A stretch of DNA of 39,823 bases from an uncultured Lachnospiraceae bacterium (GTDB lineage: Bacteria; Bacillota; Clostridia; Lachnospirales; Lachnospiraceae): positions 1 through 39,823 of the forward strand of contig OMZJ01000055.1 in assembly GCA_900315495.1 (NCBI GenBank). The letters run 5' to 3'. Below the pieces are notes generated by a model that saw only the letters and a program-made list of their open reading frames with translations, did no database searches and was not told the DNA's origin. Positions 15,970-25,543 of this stretch are shown here, piece after piece. Position numbers and translations under genes: made by a program. How positions within the stretch are numbered: the first letter of the stretch is position 1; each line of letters opens with the position of its first letter.

Positions 15970-17517
15970 TTAACAATCACACAGGAGCACGGACCCGTCC
16001 GCCGACAGCTCCCGCCCGGTGACCTCCAGCAACCGGTTCTCCGGCGTCTGCGGCGGCAGCGCGCAGAGAATGTACTCCGCCGAATGCCCCGTCATAAAGG
16101 GGCGATGATCCACCGTTTCGATCTGCTCTGTCAGGACTGTGAGCTTTTTCCCGACAAACTGCGCCCGATAATCCGCCGACATCTGCCTTGCCAGTCCCAA
16201 GAGAATTTCGCTCCGCGCCTCCTTGACCGGCTCCGGGATCTGTCCGTCCATCCGGTCCGCCCTGGTTCCCTCCCGCCGGGAATAACGGAACACATGCATC
16301 TCGTAGAACTGCGCACGCTGTACGAATTCCACCGTCTCCTGAAATTCCTCCTCCGTCTCCCCCGGGAATCCGACAATGACATCCGTCGTGATGGCCGGGT
16401 TGGAAAAGGCTTCCCGCAGGATTCCGCAGTTTTCCAGGTATTCCTCCGGCGTATATTTCCGGTTCATCCGCGCCAGGACGGTGCGGCTTCCGCTCTGCAG
16501 CGAGAGATGAAAATGCGGGCAGATCTTCGGGATGGAGGCCAGTTCCGACGCAAACGCACGGGTGATCAGCCGGGGTTCCAGAGATCCCAGGCGAATCCGG
16601 CGGATTCCCTCGATTTCGGAAAGCCGGTGCAGCAGGTCCAGCATCCGGGTGCCGTCCCACCAGCCGCCCGCCGTGCCTGCGGCGGCTGCGGTTCCCGTCG
16701 AAATCCGGCCTTTCAGGCCATCGCTCACGAAATCACTGCCGTAGGAACTCAGATGAATGCCCGTCAGGACAATTTCCTGGATTCCTCCCTCCGCCAGGCG
16801 GCACGCTTCCGCGGCAATCTCTTCCGGCCTGCGGCTCCGCACCCGTCCGCGGACATAGGGGATGATGCAGTAGCTGCAGAACTGGTTGCAGCCGTCCTGA
16901 ATTTTCAGGAAAGCCCGGGTGCGGTCAGCCGCCGCATCCACCTGCATCTCCTCGAAAGTTTTCTGGTCCGCGCCTGCCGCAATCTCCGCAGCGGGCCGCG
17001 GCTTGCCCTGACCAGCTGCATCGCATTTTTTCGAATTCGGTCCGACTACCGGTTTCGACTGTGATTCTCCCGCCAGATGAGCGTTCTTCTCTGTGCCGGC
17101 ATTCTCATCGGTCTCGCTTCCTGAAGCGCGGCATCCGGCACGCTCCTGCAGCCGGCCTTCCCTCTCGGGGTGTTCTGCAAACCACTGCGCCAGCAGGCCG
17201 GGGAGTTCGGTTTTCCGGTCGTTTCCGATAACCAGGTCAACCGCCGCATCTTCGGCCGCCTTCTCCGGCGATTCCTGCACGTAGCAGCCCGCGGCCACGA
17301 CAACAGCGTCTGGACAGGATTTCCGTGCCCGGTGCAGCATCTGGCGGGACTTCCGGTCGGCGATGTTCGTCACCGAACAGGTGTTGATGACGATGACATC
17401 CGCGGGTTCGCCGAAGGGCACCGTGGTGTAGCCGTTCTTTTCCAGAAGCTCCCGCATGGCCTCCGACTCATACGCATTCACCTTGCATCCCAGCGTGTGA
17501 AATGCCGCTCTTTTCAT
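15970..17517 (-). CDS. mtaB: tRNA-t6A37 methylthiotransferase MtaB
   Basis: This radical-SAM enzyme adds a methylthio group to t6A37 of tRNAs that read ANN codons. The N-terminal UPF0004 domain has its three cluster cysteines at C11 (LGCKVN), C47 (NTCSVT) and C78 (AAGCYVQ). The radical-SAM triad is C210-x3-C214-x2-C217, in DGCNQFCSYCIIPYVRGRVRSR, and a C-terminal TRAM-like part follows. The length is 515 residues, against about 430-450 usually. The excess lies in two low-complexity insertions, at about 119-195 (Glu/Gly/Ala/Lys-rich, between the first two domains) and about 262-285 (Gly/Ala/Thr-rich). No catalytic residue is disturbed. Ribosome binding site is AAAGGA; it is divergent from the HPr-like gene. 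Confidence 0.94.
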   Translation of the reverse strand: MKRAAFHTLGCKVNAYESEAMRELLEKNGYTTVPFGEPADVIVINTCSVTNIADRKSRQMLHRARKSCPDAVVVAAGCYVQESPEKAAEDAAVDLVIGNDRKTELPGLLAQWFAEHPEREGRLQERAGCRASGSETDENAGTEKNAHLAGESQSKPVVGPNSKKCDAAGQGKPRPAAEIAAGADQKTFEEMQVDAAADRTRAFLKIQDGCNQFCSYCIIPYVRGRVRSRRPEEIAAEACRLAEGGIQEIVLTGIHLSSYGSDFVSDGLKGRISTGTAAAAGTAGGWWDGTRMLDLLHRLSEIEGIRRIRLGSLEPRLITRAFASELASIPKICPHFHLSLQSGSRTVLARMNRKYTPEEYLENCGILREAFSNPAITTDVIVGFPGETEEEFQETVEFVQRAQFYEMHVFRYSRREGTRADRMDGQIPEPVKEARSEILLGLARQMSADYRAQFVGKKLTVLTEQIETVDHRPFMTGHSAEYILCALPPQTPENRLLEVTGRELSADGSVLLCDC

Positions 17518-17569
17518 TCTTGTGATCCTTTCTTCCGCACACCGGATGCAGACTTTTCGGCGCAGGTTA

Positions 17570-17598
17570 TTGACTTTTCAGAGGTACGAGGATACTAT
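17570..17598 (+). promoter_or_regulatory. sigma-A promoter of the HPr-like gene
   Basis: On the plus strand, TTGACT at 17570-17575 and TACTAT at 17593-17598 are 17 bases apart. Transcription would start near 17605, about 50 bases before the ATG at 17657. It is the only promoter in the window with a clear plus-strand gene behind it. Confidence 0.85.
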
Positions 17599-17656
17599 GA
17601 AACAGGCAGCCGCATGGGCCGCCAGGAGTCTGCGCAATGTCCAGGAGGGGATGGAA

Positions 17657-17896
17657 ATGACTACTGTCAAGATATCACTGAATTCTATCGATAAAGTCAA
17701 GTCTTTTGTCAATGACCTTGCCAAGTTCGACACCGATTTTGATCTCGTTTCGGGTAGATACGTCATCGATGCGAAATCGATCATGGGAATCTTCTCTCTG
17801 GATCTCTCCAAGCCGATCGACCTGAATATCCATGCAGAGGATAATGTCGACGAGATCTTAAAGGTCCTTGATCCGTATATCATCAAGGAAGACTGA
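17657..17896 (+). CDS. HPr-like protein without the phosphocarrier histidine (Crh-like)
   Basis: This 79-residue protein resembles HPr of the sugar phosphotransferase system along most of its length: FDTDFDLVSGRYVIDAKSIMGIFSLDLSKPIDLNIHAE matches the HPr core. HPr carries His15 in GLHARPA. Here the same place reads SIDKVKSFV, so it cannot pass phosphate as HPr does. The site of regulatory serine phosphorylation is kept (S41 in KSIMGIFSL, like Ser46). Keeping the serine and losing the histidine is the pattern of Crh in B. subtilis, a catabolite-repression cofactor; a similar regulatory role is inference. The start at 17657 is 8 bases after AGGAGG; the ATG at 17651 is too near. It is the only recognised plus-strand gene, has its own promoter and terminator, and lies between mtaB and thiI. 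Confidence 0.85.
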   Translation: MTTVKISLNSIDKVKSFVNDLAKFDTDFDLVSGRYVIDAKSIMGIFSLDLSKPIDLNIHAEDNVDEILKVLDPYIIKED

Positions 17897-17941
17897 GACT
17901 GCCGGTCCCGGCAGGGAAGAAATCAGACCGGAGAATGAATC

Positions 17942-17970
17942 AGGCTGCAGAGAAATCTGCAGCCTTTTTT
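17942..17970 (+). terminator. intrinsic terminator of the HPr-like gene, possibly bidirectional
   Basis: AGGCTGCAGA and TCTGCAGCCT pair perfectly over 10 bases with a GAAA tetraloop and are followed by TTTTTT on the plus strand. It also lies 40 bases beyond the stop of thiI on the minus strand, where it is followed by a weaker T-containing run, so it may stop both transcripts. Confidence 0.93.
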
Positions 17971-18008
17971 CATGCCTGGATACGAGCGGGCTGCCCCGCG
18001 GGCGGTGC

Positions 18009-19199
18009 TCAGTTCTTCCGGCACTCCACGACGACGTCTCCGGCTAACGCCTTCTCGATCATCTCCTCGGACACGTCCGCCAGCTTCTGCTCCGAATCCT
18101 CGATGATGTGCAGAATCGGATGGGTCACCGGGTGCTTTGCCACAAAAATCGTGCAGCAGTCCTCGTAGGGCAGTGTGGAGGTATCAAATGTCCCGATCCT
18201 CTCCGCCACATCCACAATATCCTGCTTGTCGAAGGCGATCACCGGACGGTAGACGGGCAGGCTGCAGACCGCATTGGTGCAGATCAGGCTCTGCATGGTC
18301 TGGGAGGCTACCTGGCCGATGCTCTCACCGGTCACCAGGCCGAGGCAGCCGTTTTTCCGGGCAATCCGCTCGGCAATGCGCATCATGTAACGGCGCATGA
18401 TGATTGTGAGCTCCTCGTGGGGGCACTTCTGATAAATGGCCAGCTGAATTTCCGTGAAGTTGATGATATGCAGCCGGATCGGGCCGGTCCAGGCGGAAAT
18501 GATCGCAGCGAGATCCTCCACCTTCTGCAGCGCGCGGTCCGAGGTGTACGGCGGCGCATTGAAATAGACCGCCTCCAGGGCGACGCCCCGCCGCGAGATC
18601 ATGTATCCGGCCACCGGCGAATCGATTCCGCCGGACAGCAGAAGCATGGCCTTTCCGCCGGTTCCCACCGGCATGCCGCCGGCACCGGAAATCTGTCTGG
18701 AATAAATGTTGATCTCGTTGTCCCGCACTTCCACGCTCAGAAGGACCTGCGGATCATGCACATCGACACGGGCAGCGGGAAATGCCTGGAGAATGGCCTC
18801 CCCCAGGTCCGCATTCATCTGCTGGGAATGCACCGGATAGCTCTTTCTCGCCCGCCGGCTCTTCACCTTGAAGGTAAAATTCCCCGCCGGGTACTCCTCC
18901 TGCATGTAGCGGACGACCTGCTTTTTGAGATCCTCAAAGCCATGGTCCGCTACCTGCACCACCGGGCAGATCCAGACAATGCCGAAGACCTTCTGCAGCG
19001 CGCCGACAATTTCATCCTCCTCAAAATCGCTCTGTGCCGTCACATAGATCCGTCCGGCCTCGCGCGTGACGGCAAAGTCCCCTTCCACCCGCGCGCACGC
19101 CTCCCGGATCCGGTCCACCAGTGCCTGTTCAAAGGTATTCCGGTTCTTCCCCTTGATGCCGATTTCGGCATACTTGATCAGATATGCTTTTGCCTTCAT
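18009..19199 (-). CDS. thiI: tRNA 4-thiouridine synthase / sulfur transferase ThiI
   Basis: ThiI makes s4U at position 8 of tRNA and in many bacteria also serves thiamine thiazole synthesis. The order is a ferredoxin-like N-terminus (KYAEIGIKGKNR), a THUMP domain, and an ATP-pyrophosphatase domain with the PP-loop LLLSGGIDSPVAGYM. The C-terminus has the conserved YEDCCTIFVAKHP. At 396 residues it has no rhodanese domain, as is usual in Firmicutes. There the sulfur comes directly from a dedicated cysteine desulfurase, and that gene lies 12 bases upstream. The protein starts at 19199. The transcript probably ends at the hairpin at 17942-17965. Confidence 0.95.
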   Translation of the reverse strand: MKAKAYLIKYAEIGIKGKNRNTFEQALVDRIREACARVEGDFAVTREAGRIYVTAQSDFEEDEIVGALQKVFGIVWICPVVQVADHGFEDLKKQVVRYMQEEYPAGNFTFKVKSRRARKSYPVHSQQMNADLGEAILQAFPAARVDVHDPQVLLSVEVRDNEINIYSRQISGAGGMPVGTGGKAMLLLSGGIDSPVAGYMISRRGVALEAVYFNAPPYTSDRALQKVEDLAAIISAWTGPIRLHIINFTEIQLAIYQKCPHEELTIIMRRYMMRIAERIARKNGCLGLVTGESIGQVASQTMQSLICTNAVCSLPVYRPVIAFDKQDIVDVAERIGTFDTSTLPYEDCCTIFVAKHPVTHPILHIIEDSEQKLADVSEEMIEKALAGDVVVECRKN

Positions 19200-19211
19200 A
19201 TGTTGTTTTAC

Positions 19212-20423
19212 TCACTTTCTGACGAACAGGCGCAGCGCCGGGAGAATTCCCCGCAGGGCTGTCAGGGTCTCATCGATTTCCTCTTCTGTTGTCCAGTCGC
19301 AGAAGCTGAACCGGACGGTGCTGTCCAGGAGTCTTTCCGGAACGCCGATGGCTTTGAGGGTTCTGCTGACCGCCGGATGGTTGGAGGAGCAGGCACTTCC
19401 CGCGGAGATATAAATTCCCTTGTCTTCCAGCGCGTGCAGCAGAACCTCCGCGCGCACGCCGTCCACCGAAACGCTGACTATATGGGGCACTCTGCGGGTG
19501 AGAAATGCCTCTCTCTCCGGGCTTCCGGGCTGCCCGGCCTCCGGATCCGCCGTCTCATCCCAGCCGTTGATTGAAAGCCCCGGGATCGCGTGGATTCCCT
19601 CGCAGAAGCGCTCATGCAGTTCGTTGACATGAGCCAGATTCTGATTCAGACTCCGGTCGGCTTTTTCCGCCGCCAGCCCCATTCCGCAGATCCCGGGAAC
19701 GTTGTCGGTGCCGGAACGGCGGTCCATCTGCTGTCCCCCGCCGAGGATGATCGGGTGCATCCGGACATTATCCCCGCAGTACAGGAACCCGACCCCCTTG
19801 GGGCCGTGGAACTTGTGGGAGCTGACCGAGAGCAGATCGATCCCCGTCTGCTTCGGGCGCAGGCGGATCTTGCCGTATGCCTGCACCGCGTCGACATGAA
19901 AGACCGTCTTCGGATTGGCCGCATGCACCAGCTGCGCAATCTGTGCGACCGGCTCCACCGTGCCGATCTCGTTGTTGACCGCCATCACCGAAACCAGAAT
20001 CGTATCCGGACGGAGTGCCTTTTTCAACGCGTCCAGCTTCACGACACCGCGAGCATCCGCCGGAAGCCTCGTCACCTCGTACCCCAGCTCCTCCAGGAAA
20101 GCCGCCGGGGAGGCAATGCTGGCATGCTCCAGCTCTGTGGTGATGATGTGCTTTCCGCTTCTGCGCGCCGAATAGGCAACACCGAACAGGGCGTTGTTGT
20201 TGGATTCGGTTCCCCCGGAAGTAAAAATGATGTTCTTCGGGTCGACCTTCAGGGTTGCCGCGATCTGTTCGCGGGCATGGCGCGCAGCCTTCTCCGCCTC
20301 CAGCCCCTTCCGATGCAGGGAAGAAGGATTGCCATAATTGCGGTCCATGCACTCGACCACCAGCTGCTGCACTTCCGGGTCCACCCGTGTGGTGGCGGAG
20401 TTATCCAGGTAAATTTCTCTCAT
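19212..20423 (-). CDS. cysteine desulfurase (NifS/IscS-like, probable ThiI partner)
   Basis: This PLP enzyme releases sulfur from cysteine as a protein persulfide. The start is MREIYLDNSATTRVDPEV. The PLP lysine lies in SVSSHKFHGPKG, and the persulfide cysteine lies in SAGSACSSNHPAVSRTL, a class I-like surrounding. At 403 residues it is slightly long because of a Glu/Gly/Pro-rich insertion near residue 305 (DETADPEAGQPGSPERE). The 12-base gap to thiI and the 21-base gap from rsmE place it in the prmA-rsmE-desulfurase-thiI transcript. By analogy with NifZ-ThiI in B. subtilis it most likely serves s4U synthesis, not general iron-sulfur assembly; this is inference. Confidence 0.92.
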   Translation of the reverse strand: MREIYLDNSATTRVDPEVQQLVVECMDRNYGNPSSLHRKGLEAEKAARHAREQIAATLKVDPKNIIFTSGGTESNNNALFGVAYSARRSGKHIITTELEHASIASPAAFLEELGYEVTRLPADARGVVKLDALKKALRPDTILVSVMAVNNEIGTVEPVAQIAQLVHAANPKTVFHVDAVQAYGKIRLRPKQTGIDLLSVSSHKFHGPKGVGFLYCGDNVRMHPIILGGGQQMDRRSGTDNVPGICGMGLAAEKADRSLNQNLAHVNELHERFCEGIHAIPGLSINGWDETADPEAGQPGSPEREAFLTRRVPHIVSVSVDGVRAEVLLHALEDKGIYISAGSACSSNHPAVSRTLKAIGVPERLLDSTVRFSFCDWTTEEEIDETLTALRGILPALRLFVRK

Positions 20424-20444
20424 ATTATTTTCTACTCTTCCCGT

Positions 20445-21170
20445 TTACGGTTCCATCAGATACGTCAGCATAGCCAGGACCGCCGGGCCGGCCGTCTCGG
20501 TCCGGAGGATTCTCCGGCCCAGGGTGATCACCTGCGCGCCGGCATGGGTGAGCGCTTCGACCTCGGAGTTCTCAAAGCCGCCCTCGGGACCGATCCAGAG
20601 ACCGACGGTTTCCGACGGGCGAAGGGAACCAAGAACCTGTCTTGTCTGCTCCATGCCCCGCGCGTGCTCATAGCAGAGAAGCTGCACCTCCAGCGCCCCG
20701 CTCTGCCGCAGGGCGTCCGCAAAGGAAACCGCTTCCGATATCTGCGGAATCACCGTCCGCCGCGACTGCTTTGCGGCGCTCTCCGCAATGCCCTGCCATC
20801 GGGACTGCCTGGCGGCCTTTTTCTTTGCGTCGATTTTCACAATGCTCCGGTGCATCTCAACCGGGACAATGCGGACCGCGCCGAGCTCCGTGCATTTTTG
20901 AATGATGGTCTCCAGCTTGTCGCTCTTGGGAAGACCCTGAAATACCGTCACCGGGACGGGAAGCTCCGCACCCGCCTGCTCTTTCCGCAGGCGGACCCGC
21001 ACCGCATCCGGCGACAGCTCCGTGATTTCCGCCAGAAAGCAGGCAGTGCCGTCAGAAACCTCCAGCGCATCCCCGGGCTTCATGCGAAGGACATTCCGGA
21101 TATGGCTGACATCCTCCCCGGTGATCACCGTCTCCGGGAAGGTCAGCGCCGGGACAAAGAAATGAAACAT
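20445..21170 (-). CDS. rsmE: 16S rRNA (uracil1498-N3)-methyltransferase RsmE
   Basis: RsmE methylates U1498 of 16S rRNA. It is a SPOUT (knotted) SAM enzyme with an N-terminal PUA-like domain (VSHIRNVLRMKPGDALEVSDG). Its C-terminal knot has GLPKSDKLETIIQKCTELG, GIAESAAKQSRR and the SAM loop WIGPEGGFENSEVEAL, then LGRRILRTETAGPAVL. The start is set at 21170 after GGAAGGAGAG; the longer open frame is not supported. Size (241 residues) is normal. It lies 151 bases after prmA, a common order in Firmicutes. Confidence 0.95.
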   Translation of the reverse strand: MFHFFVPALTFPETVITGEDVSHIRNVLRMKPGDALEVSDGTACFLAEITELSPDAVRVRLRKEQAGAELPVPVTVFQGLPKSDKLETIIQKCTELGAVRIVPVEMHRSIVKIDAKKKAARQSRWQGIAESAAKQSRRTVIPQISEAVSFADALRQSGALEVQLLCYEHARGMEQTRQVLGSLRPSETVGLWIGPEGGFENSEVEALTHAGAQVITLGRRILRTETAGPAVLAMLTYLMEP

Positions 21171-21321
21171 CGGATCTCTCCTTCCGGACGGTTCCGCGTA
21201 TTCCGGCGCCGTCATTCATCGCTTTTCTTCCGATTTTCTGCTGACAGGAATCGGATGCCCGCATGCCTTCTGCGCTGACATCGATCCTCACAGCATCTGC
21301 CGGACGACCGCGCTTTTCCGG

Positions 21322-22281
21322 TCAGCGCACCCTCCTGCAGACCAGCGAAACCCAGTCTCCCTGGTGCACCGTTTCGATGATCTCCAGCGACAGATTTGCC
21401 TCCATCGCCTGCCGGACCTCTTCCTCCGCCGTGTTGATGATGCCGGAGGAGATGAAGATGCCGCCCATCTTCATGAAGGGAGCGATCACCTTCTGCAGCG
21501 GGATGATCACATTGGCAAGGATGTTCGCGCAGACGACGTCATAATGGTCATAACCCGCCGCCTCCTGAATCTTCGGATCGTCAATGAGGTTTCCGATCAG
21601 GATCGAAAAGCGCTCCGGGGAGATGCCGTTGACCTTCATGTTGTCGCGGGCCGCGTCCAGCGCGAGATCATCCAGATCGGTACCCAGCACATGTTTCGCG
21701 CCGACAAGGAGCGCACAGATGCCGAGGATTCCGCTGCCGGTGCCGACATCCAGCACCTCATCGCCCGGCTTCACATACTTCCGGATCCCCCGCATGACCA
21801 GCTGCGTTGTCTCATGCTTCCCGGTGCCGAATGCCAGACCCGGATCCATCCGCACGACGGTTTTTCCCATCGTATCCGCGGGAACCTCCTCCCAGGTCGG
21901 GACAATCAGCAGATCGTCCACCGCAAAGGGACGGAAATACTGCTTCCAGTTGTTGATCCAATCGGTGTCTTCCGTCTCCGACTGATCGATGTCGCAGGAT
22001 CCGGCCTGCACCATCCCCTTGACGTCCTCCAGCCCTCTGCGGACCTTTGCCAGTGTGGAAGGGACATCATAGGTGTCATCCAGATAGAAACTGATTTCCG
22101 CCTTCCCGTCATCGGGCCCCTTGGAAGGCACCTCGTCCACAAACATCCGCGCCTTGTCGGTCTCGGTCAGCGGGACCTTGTCGTCAATCTCAATGCCCTC
22201 AATGCCGCAGTCCGCAAGCATCATACTGATGAAATCCTCGGCATCTGTCGTCGTATGGATCGTAAATTTATTCCACTTCAT
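21322..22281 (-). CDS. prmA: ribosomal protein L11 methyltransferase PrmA
   Basis: PrmA methylates lysines and the N-terminus of ribosomal protein L11. The N-terminal recognition domain starts MKWNKFTIHTTTDAEDFISMMLADCGIEGIEIDD. The catalytic domain has MDPGLAFGTGKHETTQL, motif I VLDVGTGSGILGI and the family motif VCANILANVI. The start at 22281 follows AGGAGAG by 4 bases; the open frame upstream has no ribosome binding site. The protein has 319 residues, the normal size. It heads the prmA-rsmE-desulfurase-thiI transcript behind a promoter at 22386-22414. Confidence 0.95.
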   Translation of the reverse strand: MKWNKFTIHTTTDAEDFISMMLADCGIEGIEIDDKVPLTETDKARMFVDEVPSKGPDDGKAEISFYLDDTYDVPSTLAKVRRGLEDVKGMVQAGSCDIDQSETEDTDWINNWKQYFRPFAVDDLLIVPTWEEVPADTMGKTVVRMDPGLAFGTGKHETTQLVMRGIRKYVKPGDEVLDVGTGSGILGICALLVGAKHVLGTDLDDLALDAARDNMKVNGISPERFSILIGNLIDDPKIQEAAGYDHYDVVCANILANVIIPLQKVIAPFMKMGGIFISSGIINTAEEEVRQAMEANLSLEIIETVHQGDWVSLVCRRVR

Positions 22282-22385
22282 GTCTCTCTCCTGAGGGATT
22301 GCTCCGGCTGCACCGCTCCGGCCTTCTGCTCTGTCAAAACACACCGTTTTCCTGACGAATACTCGTCTGACCGTTCCGGCTGTTC

Positions 22386-22414
22386 ATCATATCACAAAAC
22401 AGGAACGCTGTCAG
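22386..22414 (-). promoter_or_regulatory. sigma-A promoter of prmA
   Basis: On the minus strand, CTGACA (22409-22414) and TATGAT (22386-22391) are separated by 17 bases. Start of transcription would be near 22379, about 100 bases before the prmA ATG. Confidence 0.8.
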
Positions 22415-22526
22415 TTTTTTCCTCCTGCCGGGCAGGAAAACGCTGAAAAGCGGAAGGCCCGATCTGCCATGCTTTTCCAACTGCCGCAAAGGAAAAGACA
22501 CTGCAGCAGATACCGGAAGACAGGAA

Positions 22527-22562
22527 CATCCCCGGGAAACCTTTTGCTGTTTCCCGGGGATG
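22527..22562 (-). terminator. intrinsic terminator of enolase
   Basis: CATCCCCGGGAAA (22527-22539) and TTTCCCGGGGATG (22550-22562) are a perfect 13-base inverted repeat with a 10-base loop. On the minus strand TTCCTGTCTTCC follows, so the U tract is weak but the stem is very stable. Confidence 0.8.
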
Positions 22563-22646
22563 CCTTATGCTTTCATGAACCGCTTCACAGGGACGGTATG
22601 TTTCAGGCTGCCGCCCCCCTGCACGCAGAAAGTCACGAATCCGAAA

Positions 22647-24038
<1,392 letters not shown>

Positions 24039-24040
24039 TT

Positions 24041-24069
24041 ATTGTAATTGTCCGGATGCCCGTTGTCAA
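24041..24069 (-). promoter_or_regulatory. sigma-A promoter of enolase
   Basis: The minus strand has a perfect -35 TTGACA (24064-24069), a 17-base spacer and -10 TACAAT (24041-24046). The start would be about 40 bases before the ATG. The hairpin TCGGACA...TGTCCGA just upstream (24074-24107) may end the malic enzyme transcript. Confidence 0.92.
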
Positions 24070-24073
24070 TTAT

Positions 24074-24107
24074 TGTCGGACATTCGTCTTCGAATATTTG
24101 GTGTCCG
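24074..24107 (-). terminator. possible terminator of the malic enzyme gene
   Basis: TCGGACA (24074-24080) and TGTCCGA (24101-24107) form an outer stem, with an inner ATTCG-TCTT-CGAAT hairpin. On the minus strand CAATAATTG follows, so it lacks a proper U tract. It lies 27 bases after the malic enzyme stop. Confidence 0.45.
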
Positions 24108-24133
24108 ATGCGCATCATCACGGCCTGCCGGTC

Positions 24134-25318
24134 TCAGTCTTTCCGGATTCTCGCCACGCCGGAGTCGATGGCCGCCTGATAGACGGCGTCTGCCACGGCT
24201 TTGCCGACGCGCTTGTCAAACGCCTTCGGAAGGATGTTGTCGGCGCGCAGCTCCTCCTCCGGGATCAGGCCGGCAAGCGCCTTCGCGGCGGCCATTTTCA
24301 TCTCCTCGGTGATCCGGCTGGCTCTGGCATCGAAGGTTCCGCGGAACATTCCCGGGAAGACCAGAACGTTATTGACCTGGTTGGGGAAATCGGAACGACC
24401 GGTGGCAATCACCGCGGCACCGCCCGCTCTGGCCTCGTCCGGGAAGATCTCGGGCGTCGGGTTGGCGCAGGCAAAGATGATGGCATCCCGGTTCATGGTG
24501 GAAACCATCTCCTTTGTGACCAGTCCCGGTGCGGAGACACCGATGAACACGTCCGCGCCCTTCAGGACATCGGCCAGGGAGCCGTGCACCTTGTCCCGGT
24601 TGGTCTCATGGGACATCTCTTCCTTGATCCAGTTCATGTCCTCGGTGCGGCCCTCGTAGATCGCACCCTTGCGGTCCGTCATGATGATGTTCCGGAATCC
24701 GGCTGACAGCAGCAGCTTGACGATGGCGATCGCGGCCGCACCTGCGCCGGAGGTGACGATCTTCACCTCTTCCTTTTTCTTTCCGACGACCTTCAGCGCG
24801 TTGACCAGACCGGCCAGCGTGATGATCGCGGTGCCGTGCTGATCGTCATGGAAAATCGGGATATCGCACTTTGCCTGCAGCTTGCGCTCGATCTCGAAGC
24901 ATCTCGGCGCGGAAATATCCTCCAGGTTGACGCCGCCGAAGGAACCGGAGATGTTGTAGACCGTGTCAACGATGGTATCCACATCGTTGGAGCGGATGCA
25001 GATCGGGAAGGCGTCAACGCCGCCGAACGCCTTGAACAGGACGCTCTTGCCCTCCATGACGGGCATGCCGGCTTCCGGACCGATGTTGCCTAAGCCCAGC
25101 ACGGCGGATCCGTCGGTGACGACCGCGCAGAGGTTCCAGCGGCGGGTCAGGTTATAGCTCTCCTCCGGATTCTTTTGAATGGCCAGGCATGCCTCCGCAA
25201 CACCCGGCGTGTATGCCAGCGCAAGGTCCTGATCCGATGCGGTCGGAACCCGCGGGGTAATCTCCAGCTTTCCTTTCCATTCGCGGTGCAGTTTCAATGA
25301 CTCTTTTGCGTAATCCAT
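24134..25318 (-). CDS. NAD(P)-dependent malic enzyme (oxaloacetate-decarboxylating)
   Basis: Malic enzyme converts malate to pyruvate and CO2. This is the short bacterial form of 394 residues without a phosphotransacetylase-like tail. It shows LALAYTPGVAEACLAI, TDGSAVLGLGNIGPEAGMPVMEGKSVLFK, the metal and substrate region IPIFHDDQHGTAIITLAGL, the Rossmann loop TSGAGAAAIAIVKLL, and FACANPTPEIFPDEA. The start at 25318 follows AGGAGG by 7 bases. Upstream frame lacks support. The cofactor (NAD or NADP) cannot be told with confidence. A promoter with a 16-base palindrome lies about 170-210 bases upstream, so regulation by a DNA-binding protein is possible. Confidence 0.94.
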   Translation of the reverse strand: MDYAKESLKLHREWKGKLEITPRVPTASDQDLALAYTPGVAEACLAIQKNPEESYNLTRRWNLCAVVTDGSAVLGLGNIGPEAGMPVMEGKSVLFKAFGGVDAFPICIRSNDVDTIVDTVYNISGSFGGVNLEDISAPRCFEIERKLQAKCDIPIFHDDQHGTAIITLAGLVNALKVVGKKKEEVKIVTSGAGAAAIAIVKLLLSAGFRNIIMTDRKGAIYEGRTEDMNWIKEEMSHETNRDKVHGSLADVLKGADVFIGVSAPGLVTKEMVSTMNRDAIIFACANPTPEIFPDEARAGGAAVIATGRSDFPNQVNNVLVFPGMFRGTFDARASRITEEMKMAAAKALAGLIPEEELRADNILPKAFDKRVGKAVADAVYQAAIDSGVARIRKD

Positions 25319-25488
25319 ACATCTTCCTCCTTCAACGGCAGTGTATTCACAGCCCGTCTGCGGGCCTGAAAAGAACGAACTTGTCCATGCAGCAGATTTG
25401 CGCAGAAATGCTCTGCGGGCAGATCCCGGAAAGCGCAAAACCGGAAGCTTCGGCGATTCCGGATTCCTCTTCCCCTGCTGCCGCGCTC

Positions 25489-25517
25489 AGTATAACGGCT
25501 TTTTGCCGGATTGTCTG
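25489..25517 (-). promoter_or_regulatory. promoter of the malic enzyme gene
   Basis: On the minus strand CAGACA (25512-25517) and TATACT (25489-25494) are 17 bases apart. The resulting leader would be about 165 bases long. The -35 box matches the consensus in four of six positions. Confidence 0.65.
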
Positions 25518-25531
25518 TTGTCGTGACAACA
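25516..25531. promoter_or_regulatory. 16-bp palindrome at the malic enzyme promoter, candidate operator
   Basis: TGTTGTC and GACAACA form 7-base arms around a central GT. The site touches the upstream edge of the predicted -35 box. Palindromes with TTGTC/GACAA halves occur as GntR-type operators, but I cannot name the regulator. Confidence 0.5.
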
Positions 25532-25543
25532 TATTGATGAATT

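Larger units (their letters stand above)
22282..22646. other. intergenic region between prmA and enolase
   Basis: This 365-base gap holds no supported gene. It contains the prmA leader (about 100 bases after the predicted start site), the prmA promoter, a small CCTGC-CGG-GCAGG hairpin near 22424-22436, and the enolase terminator. Confidence 0.7.
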
